Below, piece after piece: positions 22,427 to 29,283 of a stretch of 34,342 nt of DNA; within the stretch, counting starts at the first letter, position 1, and each line of letters starts with the position of its first letter. The notes below the pieces were generated by a model. The model was not told the DNA's origin, made no database searches, and saw only the letters and a list, made by a program, of their open reading frames with translations. Both the position numbers and the translations under genes were made by a program. This stretch comes from Planobispora rosea (GTDB taxonomy: Bacteria; Actinomycetota; Actinomycetes; Streptosporangiales; Streptosporangiaceae): positions 1-34,342 of the forward strand of contig NZ_BMQP01000059.1 in assembly GCF_014648175.1 (NCBI RefSeq). Reading direction: 5' to 3'.

Positions 22427-22886
22427 CCGGAGCCGCGCCGGCCGTTCCCCCAGCCGTTCCCCCAGTCGTTTCCCCAGCCTTTTCCCCGGCCGCGATCATC
22501 CGCTGGAACTCCGGGCACTCGAAGAAGTCCTCCGCGGGGCACTCCAGCACGTGCTCGATCATCTCCATGGACGTGCGCAGCCGCTCCATCCGCCGGGCCA
22601 GCTCGGCCCGGTGCCGGACGAGGACCTCCCGCCTGCGCGCCCCGTCGCCCGCGGTCACCAGCTCGCGGATCTGCTCCAGCGAGGCCCCGGCTTCCTTGGC
22701 TCGCACGATCAGCGCGACCCGGGCGTCGTCCTCAGGGCCGTAGCGGCGCCGGCCGTTGGCCCGGCGGGCCGGGCTGAGCAGGCCCATCGCCTCCCAGTGG
22801 CGCAGGACGTGACCGGCCAGGCCGTACCGGCCCGCCAGCTCACCGATCTCGACCGTCTCGACCGTCTCCGCGGAACTTGACTTCAT
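22401..22886 (-). CDS. MerR-family transcriptional regulator
   Basis: The protein has 161 residues. After a short acidic lead (MKSSSAETVETVE), the MerR winged helix (about 14-82) reads IGELAGRYGLAGHVLRHWEAMGLLSPARRANGRRRYGPEDDARVALIVRAKEAGASLEQIRELV. A coiled dimerisation helix (about 95-125) and a short segment with Cys (ECPAEDFFECPEFQRMI) follow; the two cysteines spaced by eight could bind a metal or sense redox state. The tail GETTGGTAGGTAGAAPV comes from a 12-bp tandem repeat. ATG 22886 has no clear ribosome binding site. It is divergent from the methyltransferase gene across 57 bp; a near-palindrome CACATTAACGTG (22890-22901) next to the start is a possible operator. Confidence 0.88.
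   Translation of the reverse strand: MKSSSAETVETVEIGELAGRYGLAGHVLRHWEAMGLLSPARRANGRRRYGPEDDARVALIVRAKEAGASLEQIRELVTAGDGARRREVLVRHRAELARRMERLRTSMEMIEHVLECPAEDFFECPEFQRMIAAGEKAGETTGGTAGGTAGAAPVSARPPGG
22441..22488. repeat. 12-bp tandem repeat, four copies, inside the MerR gene
   Basis: Units GCCGTTCCCCCA, GCCGTTCCCCCA, GTCGTTTCCCCA and GCCTTTTCCCCG run head to tail. On the minus strand they encode the low-complexity tail of the MerR protein in frame (four residues per unit), so copy changes would not break the gene. Confidence 0.8.
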
Positions 22887-22889
22887 GTT

Positions 22890-22901
22890 CACATTAACGT
22901 G
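22890..22901. promoter_or_regulatory. AT-rich near-palindrome between MerR and methyltransferase genes
   Basis: CACATTAACGTG is symmetric except at one base pair on each side. It is the most AT-rich spot of the 57-bp divergent gap, 4 bp from the MerR start and 43 bp from the methyltransferase start. Its role as promoter or operator is inferred from position only. Confidence 0.35.
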
Positions 22902-22943
22902 CAGATTGGGCGCGTAGGTCAACGACGGAGAGGACGTGATCGG

Positions 22944-23498
22944 ATGTCGTACTTCGAGGGCCGGAGCGGCGAGCGCTACGACCGGCGGGCGGGCCGCCTC
23001 AACCGCACCCTGTTCCGGAAGATCTGCCGGGAGATCGCCGCCGTGGCCCCGCCGGGCGGCACGGTCCTCGACGCGGGGACCGGTTCCGGGCACCTGCTGC
23101 TGGAGCTCGTCCGGCTCCGCCCGGACCTCCGCCTGACCGGCGTGGACCTGTCGGCGGACATGATCGCGATCGGCCGCCGCCACGTGCGTGACGCGTCCCT
23201 GCAGGACCGGATCACCCTGGACGTGGCGGACGTCGCCGCGCTGCCGTACCCGGACGGTGCCTTCGACCTCGTCGTCTCGACGCTCAGCATGCACCACTGG
23301 GACCGGGTGGACCGGGCCGTGGCCGAGTTCGCCCGGGTGCTGAAGCCGGAGGCGCCCCTGTGGATCTACGACTTCCGGTTCGTCTCCGTCCGGGGGCTCG
23401 CGGCGGCCGCACGCGACCGCTTCCCGGGACGGCCGATCCGGCGCACGCTGGTGCGCGCCCTGCTGCCGTTCCCCATCTTCGCCGGATACGCGATCTGA
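22944..23498 (+). CDS. Class I SAM-dependent methyltransferase (UbiE/Methyltransf_11 type)
   Basis: The protein has 184 residues. Motif I VLDAGTGSGHLLLEL (about 43-57) is the glycine-rich SAM-binding loop. TGVDLSADMIAIGRR provides the acidic residue after strand 2. VADVAALPYPDGAFDLVVSTLSMHHWDRVDRAVAEFARVLKP carries motifs II and III. The C-terminus is short, so the substrate pocket is minimal; the substrate is unknown. ATG 22944 has GGAGAGG about 10 nt upstream, a slightly long spacing. It is divergent from a MerR regulator that probably controls it, and is followed after 131 bp by the serpin gene. Confidence 0.87.
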   Translation: MSYFEGRSGERYDRRAGRLNRTLFRKICREIAAVAPPGGTVLDAGTGSGHLLLELVRLRPDLRLTGVDLSADMIAIGRRHVRDASLQDRITLDVADVAALPYPDGAFDLVVSTLSMHHWDRVDRAVAEFARVLKPEAPLWIYDFRFVSVRGLAAAARDRFPGRPIRRTLVRALLPFPIFAGYAI

Positions 23499-23543
23499 CC
23501 CGCCCGCGCGGGCTGCGAGCCGTACGGCCAGCGCACCGGGCGG

Positions 23544-23598
23544 CCCGTGAGCTCTATGACCCGTGAGCCCTATGACCCGTGAGCCCTATGACCCGTGA
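23544..23598. repeat. 16-bp tandem repeat upstream of the serpin gene
   Basis: CCCGTGAGCYCTATGA is repeated at 23544-23559, 23560-23575 and 23576-23591, followed by a partial fourth copy (CCCGTGA, 23592-23598). Copies 2 and 3 are identical. The array ends 31 bp before the serpin start and contains extra ATG/GTG codons, so it may lie in the 5' leader. Confidence 0.8.
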
Positions 23599-23629
23599 AC
23601 CGTACGGCTCCCGCGGACGTTCGAAGGAT

Positions 23630-24892
23630 ATGAACCGTCGTGCCTTCGCTCTCGGCCTGCTGGCCGTCGCCGCCCTCGCCGCGTGCGGCGGCGCACCCGG
23701 GGCCCGCGTGATCACCGCCGAGGGGGTGCGGCGGGAGACCCCGGCGGGGGCCCCGGTCCGGAACCTGCAGCCCGCCCTGGCCGCCTTCGGCCATTCGTTG
23801 TTCACCGAGGTCGCCAAGCCCGGCGTCAACACCGTCCTGTCCCCGCTGAGCATCGCCTACGCCTACGGCATGGCCAGGGCGGGCGCGGACCAGGCGACCG
23901 GAGCCGAGCTGGACGAGGTGTTCGGATTCCCGTCCGAGGGGCCGCACTCGGCGTTCAACACGCTCTCCCGCGTGATCACCACGACCGACAGGCCGCCGCC
24001 CGTCCCCGACCGGGACGCGACACGGGACGCGCAGAAGGGGGGCGGCGAGCCGGAGCCGCCGGTGGTCGCCCTCGCGGGCGGCCTGTTCGTCCAGGACGGG
24101 CTGGCGGTCAGGCAGGAGTTCCTGCGCACGCTCGCCGCCAAGTACGGCACGGGCGCGCACCAGGTGGACTTCACCGGGGACGCCGCCGACGTCATCAACG
24201 CCTGGGCCGACGAGCGGACCGCCGGGCGGATCAAGAAGGTGTTCGACCGGCTGGACCCCGACACGAAGCTGGTCATCGCCAACGCCCTCTACCTCAGGGC
24301 GGACTGGGCTCTCCCGTTCACCGACCCGCCGGAGGAGGACGCGACCTTCACCCGCGTCGACGGCACGACGGTGAGCACGGCCCTGATGCGGCAGGAGGGC
24401 GCGTTCCGCCACGCGAGCGGGCCCGGCTGGCAGGCCGTCGAGCTGCCCTACGCCAAGAGCGAGCTGGCGATGTGGATCCTGCTGCCGGAGGCCGGCGGCT
24501 CCCCCGGCGACCGGCTCTCCCCCGCCGCGCTCACCGAGACGGCCAAGGCACTGAAGGAGACCCGGGTGCGGGTCGTCATGCCCCGCTGGGACTTCTCCAC
24601 CGGGCTGGACCTGGGAGCGTCGCTGGCGGAGCTCGGACTGAGGAGCGCGGACTACCCGGGCATCGCCGACGGTCTCTTCCTCCAGCAGGCGGCGCACAGG
24701 GCGAACGTCACCGTGGACGAGTGGGGGACCGAGGCCGCCGCCGTCACCGGCCTGGCCTTCGCCGTCTCGGCCCCGCCGCCCGCCGAGGCCGAGCTCCGCG
24801 CCGACCGGCCGTTCGCCTTCGCGATCGTCCACCGCCCGACGCAGGTCCCGCTCTTCATCGGCCAGGTCGCCGACCCGACCGCGACGGGCTGA
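23630..24892 (+). CDS. Lipoprotein serpin (serine protease inhibitor family I4)
   Basis: The precursor has 420 residues. The signal peptide ends in a perfect lipobox LAAC (L16-C19), so the protein should be tethered to the outer face of the membrane. The serpin fold is clear: SPLSIAYAYGMARAGADQATGAEL, KLVIANALYLRADWALPF (shutter/breach region), VELPYAKSELAMWILLPE, and the C-terminal DRPFAFAIVHRPTQVPLFIGQV. The reactive loop hinge is inhibitory in type: G366-TEAAAVTG fits P15-P7, placing P1 near S380 (AVS-AP), which suggests an elastase- or subtilisin-like target. An Asp/Arg/Pro-rich insertion (about 122-145) is unusual. ATG 23630 has GAAGG very close (2 nt), so initiation may be weak. Serpins are sparse in bacteria, and one that is a lipoprotein points to defence against extracellular proteases (inference). 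Confidence 0.93.
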   Translation: MNRRAFALGLLAVAALAACGGAPGARVITAEGVRRETPAGAPVRNLQPALAAFGHSLFTEVAKPGVNTVLSPLSIAYAYGMARAGADQATGAELDEVFGFPSEGPHSAFNTLSRVITTTDRPPPVPDRDATRDAQKGGGEPEPPVVALAGGLFVQDGLAVRQEFLRTLAAKYGTGAHQVDFTGDAADVINAWADERTAGRIKKVFDRLDPDTKLVIANALYLRADWALPFTDPPEEDATFTRVDGTTVSTALMRQEGAFRHASGPGWQAVELPYAKSELAMWILLPEAGGSPGDRLSPAALTETAKALKETRVRVVMPRWDFSTGLDLGASLAELGLRSADYPGIADGLFLQQAAHRANVTVDEWGTEAAAVTGLAFAVSAPPPAEAELRADRPFAFAIVHRPTQVPLFIGQVADPTATG

Positions 24893-24954
24893 CCGGCCCC
24901 GATCCGGCCCGCGGCGCCGGGCGGGCGCGACCGGTGCCGCAGGCCCGCTACGGC

Positions 24955-25794
24955 TCAGCCGCCGATGTTCAGCAGGCCCGCGTCCACCACGCCGCGGCCG
25001 AAGGTCCGGGCCAGCTCGGCCAGGCGGGCCAGCTCGTCATCGGAGAGCGCGGCGTAGGCGGGCAGGGCCAGTTCGTCGGTGCGCTCCTCGATCCGCTGCC
25101 GCAGCGCCCGCCCCTCGGCGCTCAGCTCGTCGCCCGCCAGCAGACCGCGCTCGCGCAGCCGCTCCTCGGTCGTCAGCCACTCCTCCTCCGGCCAGGCCCG
25201 GCTGATCTTCAGGAAGACCACGGGCATGCCCGCTCCGGTCGCGCCGTGCAGGACCAGTGCCTCCAGCGGCCCGACCCCCTCGGCGAGCAGGGTGGCGACG
25301 TGCCCGTCACCCCGGAACTCGCGCAGCAGGGTCTGGGCGTGCCAGAGCTCCATCAGCGGGTCGTCCGACGGCCAGGGCAGCGCCGCGTGCGCGGCGAACA
25401 GCGGGCGGCCCTGCGGGTGCTCGCAGGCGCGGTCGGCCGCGCGCCTGGCCAGCGCGGCCGTCTCGCTCAGGCCCGGCAGCTCGTGGATTCCGCCCCGGCG
25501 CAGGGCCGCCTCGGCGGCGTCGTAGCGGGCCTGGAGGACCTTCTCCGGGGTCGCGACCCCCCAGGCCGCCGGGAGCGCCCTGCGCACGAGCGCCGGGCAG
25601 AAGTTGTAGAAGGTGGCGATGACCAGCTCGGGCGAGGCGGCGCCGAAGGCGGCCGAGCGGGAGGCGAAGTAGCCCGCGTGCGTGTCGAGCCCCAGTGCGG
25701 CGTAGCGCTCGGCGGCCTCCGGGACGAAGTAGACCATCGCGTGGAGGGGCTCCAGGCGGCGCCATGCCTGCCGGGCGAGCTGGACGTCGGTCAT
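24955..25794 (-). CDS. SCO6745-family protein (helix-turn-helix-like, unknown function)
   Basis: The protein has 279 residues and is mostly helical. The opening RRLEPLHAMVYFVPEAAERYAALGLDTHAGYFASRSAAFGAASPELVIATFYNFCPALV is characteristic of the actinobacterial SCO6745 family. A C-terminal part (about 205-275: EEWLTTEERLRERGLLAGDELSAEGRALRQRIEERTDELALPAYAALSDDELARL) looks like a winged-helix MarR-like module, so nucleic-acid binding is possible but unproven. ATG 25794 has GGAGG 4 nt upstream. The upstream 68 bp contains an AT-rich direct repeat. The next gene upstream, a methyltransferase, is on the same strand and could be co-transcribed. Confidence 0.82.
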   Translation of the reverse strand: MTDVQLARQAWRRLEPLHAMVYFVPEAAERYAALGLDTHAGYFASRSAAFGAASPELVIATFYNFCPALVRRALPAAWGVATPEKVLQARYDAAEAALRRGGIHELPGLSETAALARRAADRACEHPQGRPLFAAHAALPWPSDDPLMELWHAQTLLREFRGDGHVATLLAEGVGPLEALVLHGATGAGMPVVFLKISRAWPEEEWLTTEERLRERGLLAGDELSAEGRALRQRIEERTDELALPAYAALSDDELARLAELARTFGRGVVDAGLLNIGG

Positions 25795-25823
25795 CGTTCC
25801 TCCGGGAGATCCACAACTTCCAG

Positions 25824-25849
25824 AATGTATGTCTAGAAGGTATTTCTAC
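25824..25849. promoter_or_regulatory. AT-rich 13-bp direct repeat upstream of the SCO6745-like gene
   Basis: AATGTATGTCTAG (25824-25836) and AAGGTATTTCTAC (25837-25849) are adjacent and agree at 10 of 13 positions. A short inverted repeat TAGAA/TTCTA overlaps the junction. It is the only AT-rich stretch nearby and sits 30-55 bp before the gene start, where a promoter or activator site is expected. Confidence 0.45.
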
Positions 25850-25862
25850 TCGCCGGTAACCG

Positions 25863-26612
25863 TCAACGGCGGCGCAGCACGAAGACGCCCCACCCGAGGT
25901 ACTGCCTGCCGTACTCCACATGCGACCTGCGGCAGCGCTCCAGGAACGCGCGCATCTCCTCGACCTCCGGGTCGCCGGGATTCGCCCGCAGCCAGTCACT
26001 CAACGTCCACCACTGACTCGCCACGTAGCGGTCCCAGCTGCCGGGGTCGGCCAGGACCATCTCCAGCACCTCCGTCCCGGCCGCCTCGAACCGGTCGAAG
26101 GTCCCGGCCAGCGAGGTGAAGTCCGCCGGCCCGAAGCCGAACGCCTCGTAGGCCCCGGCGGGCGGCTCGGAGATCCAGTACGGCTCGCCGACCAGGAGGA
26201 TCCCGTCCTCCTTGAGCGCGGGGAGCATCAGCTTGACCGTCCCCTCCACCCCGCCCCCGATCCACGTCGCCCCGAGGCACGACACGACGTCGAAGGAGCC
26301 CGGCTCGGCCGGATAGGCCCCGGCGTCACCCTGCTCGAACCGGACCCTCCCGGCCACCCCCAGCTCCACCGCCCGCTCGTGCGCCGCGTCCAGGAAGACC
26401 TGGCTGATGTCGACCCCCACCCCCTCGATCCCGTGCTCCAGGGCCCAGCGGCAGAGCATCTCCCCCTTGCCGCAGCACAGGTCGAGCAGGCGCGTGCCGT
26501 GGCGGAGCCGGGCGACCTCGCCCAGCAGTTCCAGCTTCTCGTCGGTGAACGGGTTGAGGATGCGGTGACCACCCTCGGCGATCTCGTGAAAGCGCAGTGA
26601 CATGCCGGTCAT
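25863..26612 (-). CDS. SAM-dependent methyltransferase (class I)
   Basis: The protein has 249 residues. Motif I is LLDLCCGKGEMLCRWA (about 42-57), followed by GVGVDISQVFLDAAHERA (acidic residue of strand 2) and EQGDAGAYPAEPGSFDVVSCLGATWIGGG (motifs II/III). The C-terminal half is rich in Trp and Tyr (SQWWTLSDWL, VEYGRQYLGWGVFVLRRR), suggesting a pocket for a small aromatic or hydrophobic substrate; the target is unknown. It may be transcribed together with the SCO6745-like gene 68 bp downstream, though that gap holds promoter-like sequence. ATG 26612 is preferred because GGGAGGGGG lies 4 nt upstream; ATG 26603 is in frame as well. Confidence 0.85.
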   Translation of the reverse strand: MTGMSLRFHEIAEGGHRILNPFTDEKLELLGEVARLRHGTRLLDLCCGKGEMLCRWALEHGIEGVGVDISQVFLDAAHERAVELGVAGRVRFEQGDAGAYPAEPGSFDVVSCLGATWIGGGVEGTVKLMLPALKEDGILLVGEPYWISEPPAGAYEAFGFGPADFTSLAGTFDRFEAAGTEVLEMVLADPGSWDRYVASQWWTLSDWLRANPGDPEVEEMRAFLERCRRSHVEYGRQYLGWGVFVLRRR

Positions 26613-26693
26613 GCTGCCCCCTCCCGCACCCCCCGCGCCAACCGGTTATCCCCCCGGCCCCTCCCCGCCCGGTGCTACGGTGGGGACGAGCGT

Positions 26694-26707
26694 TTGAACG
26701 CGTTCAA
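26694..26707. promoter_or_regulatory. 14-bp perfect palindrome TTGAACGCGTTCAA upstream of the DUF1990 gene
   Basis: The palindrome lies 35 bp before ATG 26743, just after a TACGGT -10-like element (26676-26681) on the plus strand, so a bound dimer would sit over the transcription start. Half-sites GAAC/GTTC are separated by 2 bp, unlike the 4-bp gap of actinobacterial LexA boxes. The regulator is unknown. Confidence 0.45.
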
Positions 26708-26742
26708 GAAGATGTCCGTCCGAATACCCCGGGGACACCACT

Positions 26743-27276
26743 ATGGATCTTCTCCAGCGTTACCGCGGCGCCGCGTTCAGCTATCCCGACGTCGGCCTGA
26801 CCCACCCGGACACCGACACCTTCCGCGCCGGAGCCGTACCGCCCGGCTACCGGCGGCTACGGCACCACCGGATGCTCGATCCCGGGACGACTCTGGAACG
26901 GGCGGCTGAGGCCCTGCTGACCTGGCAGGCCCAAACCCGGTGCGGCCTGCGGCCGGTCGCGTCCGCGCCCCGGGCGGCGGTGGGGGCGACCATCGTCCTC
27001 CGGCTCGGCCCGGGACCGCTGTGGTTGCCCGCGCCCTGCCGGGTGGTGTGGACGCTGGAGGAGGACGACCGGGCCGGGTTCGGCTACGGAACGCTGACGG
27101 GGCATCCGGAGAGCGGGGAGGAGGGCTTCCTGCTGGAGCGGGATGCCACCGGGCGGGTACGGTTCACCGTCCACGCCTACTCCCGTCCCGGCCGCTGGTA
27201 CGTCCGGCTGGCGGGCCCCGTCCCCGTCCTGCTGCAGAACGTGTTCGCCCGTGCCTACACCCGGTCCCTGCCTTGA
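26743..27276 (+). CDS. DUF1990 family protein
   Basis: The protein has 177 residues. The family pattern is clear: FSYPDVGLT near the start, PPGYRRLRHHRMLDPGTTLERAAEALLTWQAQTRCGLRP in the first third, GATIVLRLGPGPLWLPAPCRVVW, GFGYGTLTGHPESGEEGFLLERDATGRVRFTVHAYSRPGRW, and a C-terminal LLQNVFARAYTRSL helix. DUF1990 proteins are common in actinobacteria and plants and share a fold proposed to bind a small hydrophobic ligand; no reaction is known. ATG 26743 follows a weak GGGGA site. It lies 37 bp before the MerR-GyrI-type regulator gene, which nevertheless has promoter-like sequence of its own in the gap. Confidence 0.9.
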   Translation: MDLLQRYRGAAFSYPDVGLTHPDTDTFRAGAVPPGYRRLRHHRMLDPGTTLERAAEALLTWQAQTRCGLRPVASAPRAAVGATIVLRLGPGPLWLPAPCRVVWTLEEDDRAGFGYGTLTGHPESGEEGFLLERDATGRVRFTVHAYSRPGRWYVRLAGPVPVLLQNVFARAYTRSLP

Positions 27277-27303
27277 CCCTGACACCGTGTGAGGCCGTAC
27301 ACC
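27273..27303 (+). promoter_or_regulatory. MerR-type promoter with a 19-bp spacer
   Basis: TTGACC (27273-27278) and TACACC (27298-27303) are separated by 19 bp, the long spacer that MerR activators untwist. The spacer carries a small dyad ACAC-C-GTGT (27282-27290), and GTGT/ACAC arms flank the -10 side. It lies directly before a MerR-family gene (27314), suggesting autoregulation. The -10 box is a poor match, so confidence is limited. Confidence 0.4.
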
Positions 27304-27313
27304 TGGAAGCACC

Positions 27314-28132
27314 ATGTTCAGCATCGGAGATTTCGCCCAGCTCGGCCGCGTGTCGGTGCGGATGCTGCGCCACTACGACGCGCTCGGGCTGCTGCGGCCC
27401 GCCCGCGTCGACCCGGCCAGCGGCTACCGCTTCTACCGGGCCGCCCAGCTCGCGCGGCTCAATCGCATCATCGCCCTGAAGGACCTCGGCTTCACCTTGA
27501 GCCAGATCGCCTCGATCCTCGACGAGAAGGTGAGCCTGGAGGAGCTGCACGGCATGGTACGGCTGCGCCGCGCGGAGCTGGAGGAACGCATCGCGGCGGA
27601 CACCGCCCGGCTGCTCCGGGTCGAGGCGAGACTCCGGGCCATCGAGACGGAGGGTCTCATGAGCACAGAGGAAGTCATGGTCAAGCGGGTCGCCCCGGTC
27701 CGGGTCGCGGAGCTCAAAGCGGTGGCGGCGAGCTACGAGAGCGAGGACATCGGCCCGGTCATCCAGCCGCTCTACCGGGAGCTGTGCGCGCGGCTGGAGC
27801 GCGCCGGAGTCGCGATCACCGGTCCGGGCATCGCCTCCTACGAGGCCGAGGAGGACGGCAAGGTCGTCGTGCACGCCGGGATGCAGGTCACGGCGGCCCC
27901 GGACCGGGAGCACGACTTCGCGATCGTCGACCTGCCGGCGATCGAGACGGCCGCCACGATCATCCACCGGGGTCCGATGGAGCAGGTCGGCCCGAGCTTC
28001 CAGGTCCTCGCCCGGTGGATCGAGGAGAACGGCTACCGCCCGGTCGGCCTCGCCCGCGAGGTCTACCTCGACTGCCCGGACGACCGGAGCCAGTGGGTGA
28101 CCGAGCTGCAGATGACGGTCACGCCCTCGTGA
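27314..28132 (+). CDS. MerR-family regulator with GyrI-like effector domain (BmrR-type)
   Basis: The protein has 272 residues. The N-terminal MerR winged helix (about 1-70) reads MFSIGDFAQLGRVSVRMLRHYDALGLLRPARVDPASGYRFYRAAQLARLNRIIALKDLGFTLSQI. A dimerisation coil (about 78-112) is followed by a GyrI-like/Bac_rh_III ligand-binding domain (about 120-272; IQPLYRELCARLERAGVAITGPGIASYE, WIEENGYRPVGLAREVYLDCPDD, WVTELQMTV). This layout is that of BmrR and TipA-like multidrug sensors. No efflux gene lies next to it here. The stop overlaps the convergent lipid-kinase gene by 14 bp. Confidence 0.92.
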   Translation: MFSIGDFAQLGRVSVRMLRHYDALGLLRPARVDPASGYRFYRAAQLARLNRIIALKDLGFTLSQIASILDEKVSLEELHGMVRLRRAELEERIAADTARLLRVEARLRAIETEGLMSTEEVMVKRVAPVRVAELKAVAASYESEDIGPVIQPLYRELCARLERAGVAITGPGIASYEAEEDGKVVVHAGMQVTAAPDREHDFAIVDLPAIETAATIIHRGPMEQVGPSFQVLARWIEENGYRPVGLAREVYLDCPDDRSQWVTELQMTVTPS

Positions 28133-29093
28133 CCTCGGGCTCCCGGCCGGTCCCGGCCCGCTCTCCGGAGGGGGCCGGCCGCTCGTCGGAGGGGGCCGGC
28201 CGGGGGGCGCGGAGGATGAGCCCGCCCGGGACGACCTCGGCCTTCAGCCGGGTGACCGTGCCCTTGGCGCCGCCGTCCAGCTCGTAGGACATGGCCCTGC
28301 CCAGCTTGACGGTGACCTTCCGGGCGCGGGTCATCCGGACGAACGGCGAGGAGTCGGAGCGGCTCACGCTCATCCGGCCGAGCGTGCGGGCCCACTGGAT
28401 GGGACCGCTGGCCGTGGTGACGCCGACCTCCAGCCAGCCGTCGTCGGGACGGGCGTCGTCGAACGCCTCGATGCCGCCGGTGATCGTGCCGACGTTGCCG
28501 AACAGCACGCAGCTGGCCTCGCCCTCGAACCAGGGCGTCCCGTCAACCTTGATCTTCATCGTGACCAGCTCGCCGCGGACGTGCCGGAGACCGGTCCAGA
28601 AGTAGGCGGCCCGGCCCATCCGGTCCTTCAGCCCCCGGTCCGCGTCCTTGATCATCTCCGCGTCGAACCCGACCCCGGCCATCACCGCGAAGTGCTCGCC
28701 GTTGACCCTGCCGAGGTCGAGCTTGCGGTCCTCGCCGTGGAAGGCGATCCGTACCGCCTCCGGCAGGTCCTCCGGGATGCCGAGGTTCTTGGCGAACATG
28801 TTGGCCGTACCGGCGGGGATGATCCCCACCCGCGTCCCGGAACCCGCGAGCGCGTCCACGCACCGCTGCACCATGCCGTCGCCGCCCCACACGATGACCA
28901 GGTCGGCGCCCTCCTTGACGGCCTTCCTCGCCTTCTTGGGCGCCTTCTTGCTCTTGGGCACCTCGTACCAGAGCAGTTCCCCCACGCCCTCGTCGGCCAG
29001 CAGCCGGCGCAGCTCGTCCAGCCCGCCGCCGAGCGACTTCCTCTGGTGGGCGATCACGGCGACCGTGCCGACCTTCCCCTGCTTCTTCGCCAT
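28119..29093 (-). CDS. Diacylglycerol kinase-family lipid kinase (DagK/YegS type)
   Basis: The protein has 324 residues. The N-terminal catalytic domain has the nucleotide-binding VIVWGGDGMVQRCVDAL (GGDG motif, about 68-84), the IIPAGTANMFAKNLGIP segment (about 91-107) and the AVMAGVGFDAEMIKD loop. The C-terminal beta-rich domain contains LFGNVGTITGGIEAFDDARPDDGWLEVGV. Family members phosphorylate diacylglycerol or related lipids with ATP at the membrane; the Lys/Ala-rich stretch KSKKAPKKARKAVKEG (about 47-62) could help contact acidic lipids. The C-terminus (APSDERPAPSGER) contains a short duplication. ATG 29093 has GGGAGGG 4 nt upstream. Nothing distinct is seen in the 190-bp gap 29094-29283 that separates it from the divergent oxidoreductase. 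Confidence 0.92.
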   Translation of the reverse strand: MAKKQGKVGTVAVIAHQRKSLGGGLDELRRLLADEGVGELLWYEVPKSKKAPKKARKAVKEGADLVIVWGGDGMVQRCVDALAGSGTRVGIIPAGTANMFAKNLGIPEDLPEAVRIAFHGEDRKLDLGRVNGEHFAVMAGVGFDAEMIKDADRGLKDRMGRAAYFWTGLRHVRGELVTMKIKVDGTPWFEGEASCVLFGNVGTITGGIEAFDDARPDDGWLEVGVTTASGPIQWARTLGRMSVSRSDSSPFVRMTRARKVTVKLGRAMSYELDGGAKGTVTRLKAEVVPGGLILRAPRPAPSDERPAPSGERAGTGREPEVTRA

Positions 29094-29283
29094 GCGACCC
29101 TCCCGCAACCGTCCATGCCCGAGACGGACGTCGGCTGCCCCGGACCGCAAGATCCAAACTCTGGAGGCGGTTACCCGTGCACCCGGGTCGCCCGGCTCCG
29201 TGGTTCTCCGACGGGTTCGGGAACAGGGCGGGATGCGGAAGGGTGAACGGGAAAGGGCCTGACGGCGAGAGGGGAACACGGGC

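Noticed and set aside
21949..22743. Extension of the FUSC gene to the stop at 22743
   Set aside because: The residues after the G-run are Arg/Pro-rich and unrelated to the family, and would be antisense to the MerR gene; the frame-corrected end at 22426 fits the family.
26694..26707. Possible LexA (SOS) box upstream of the DUF1990 gene
   Set aside because: Half-sites GAAC and GTTC are separated by 2 bp; the actinobacterial SOS box needs 4 bp.
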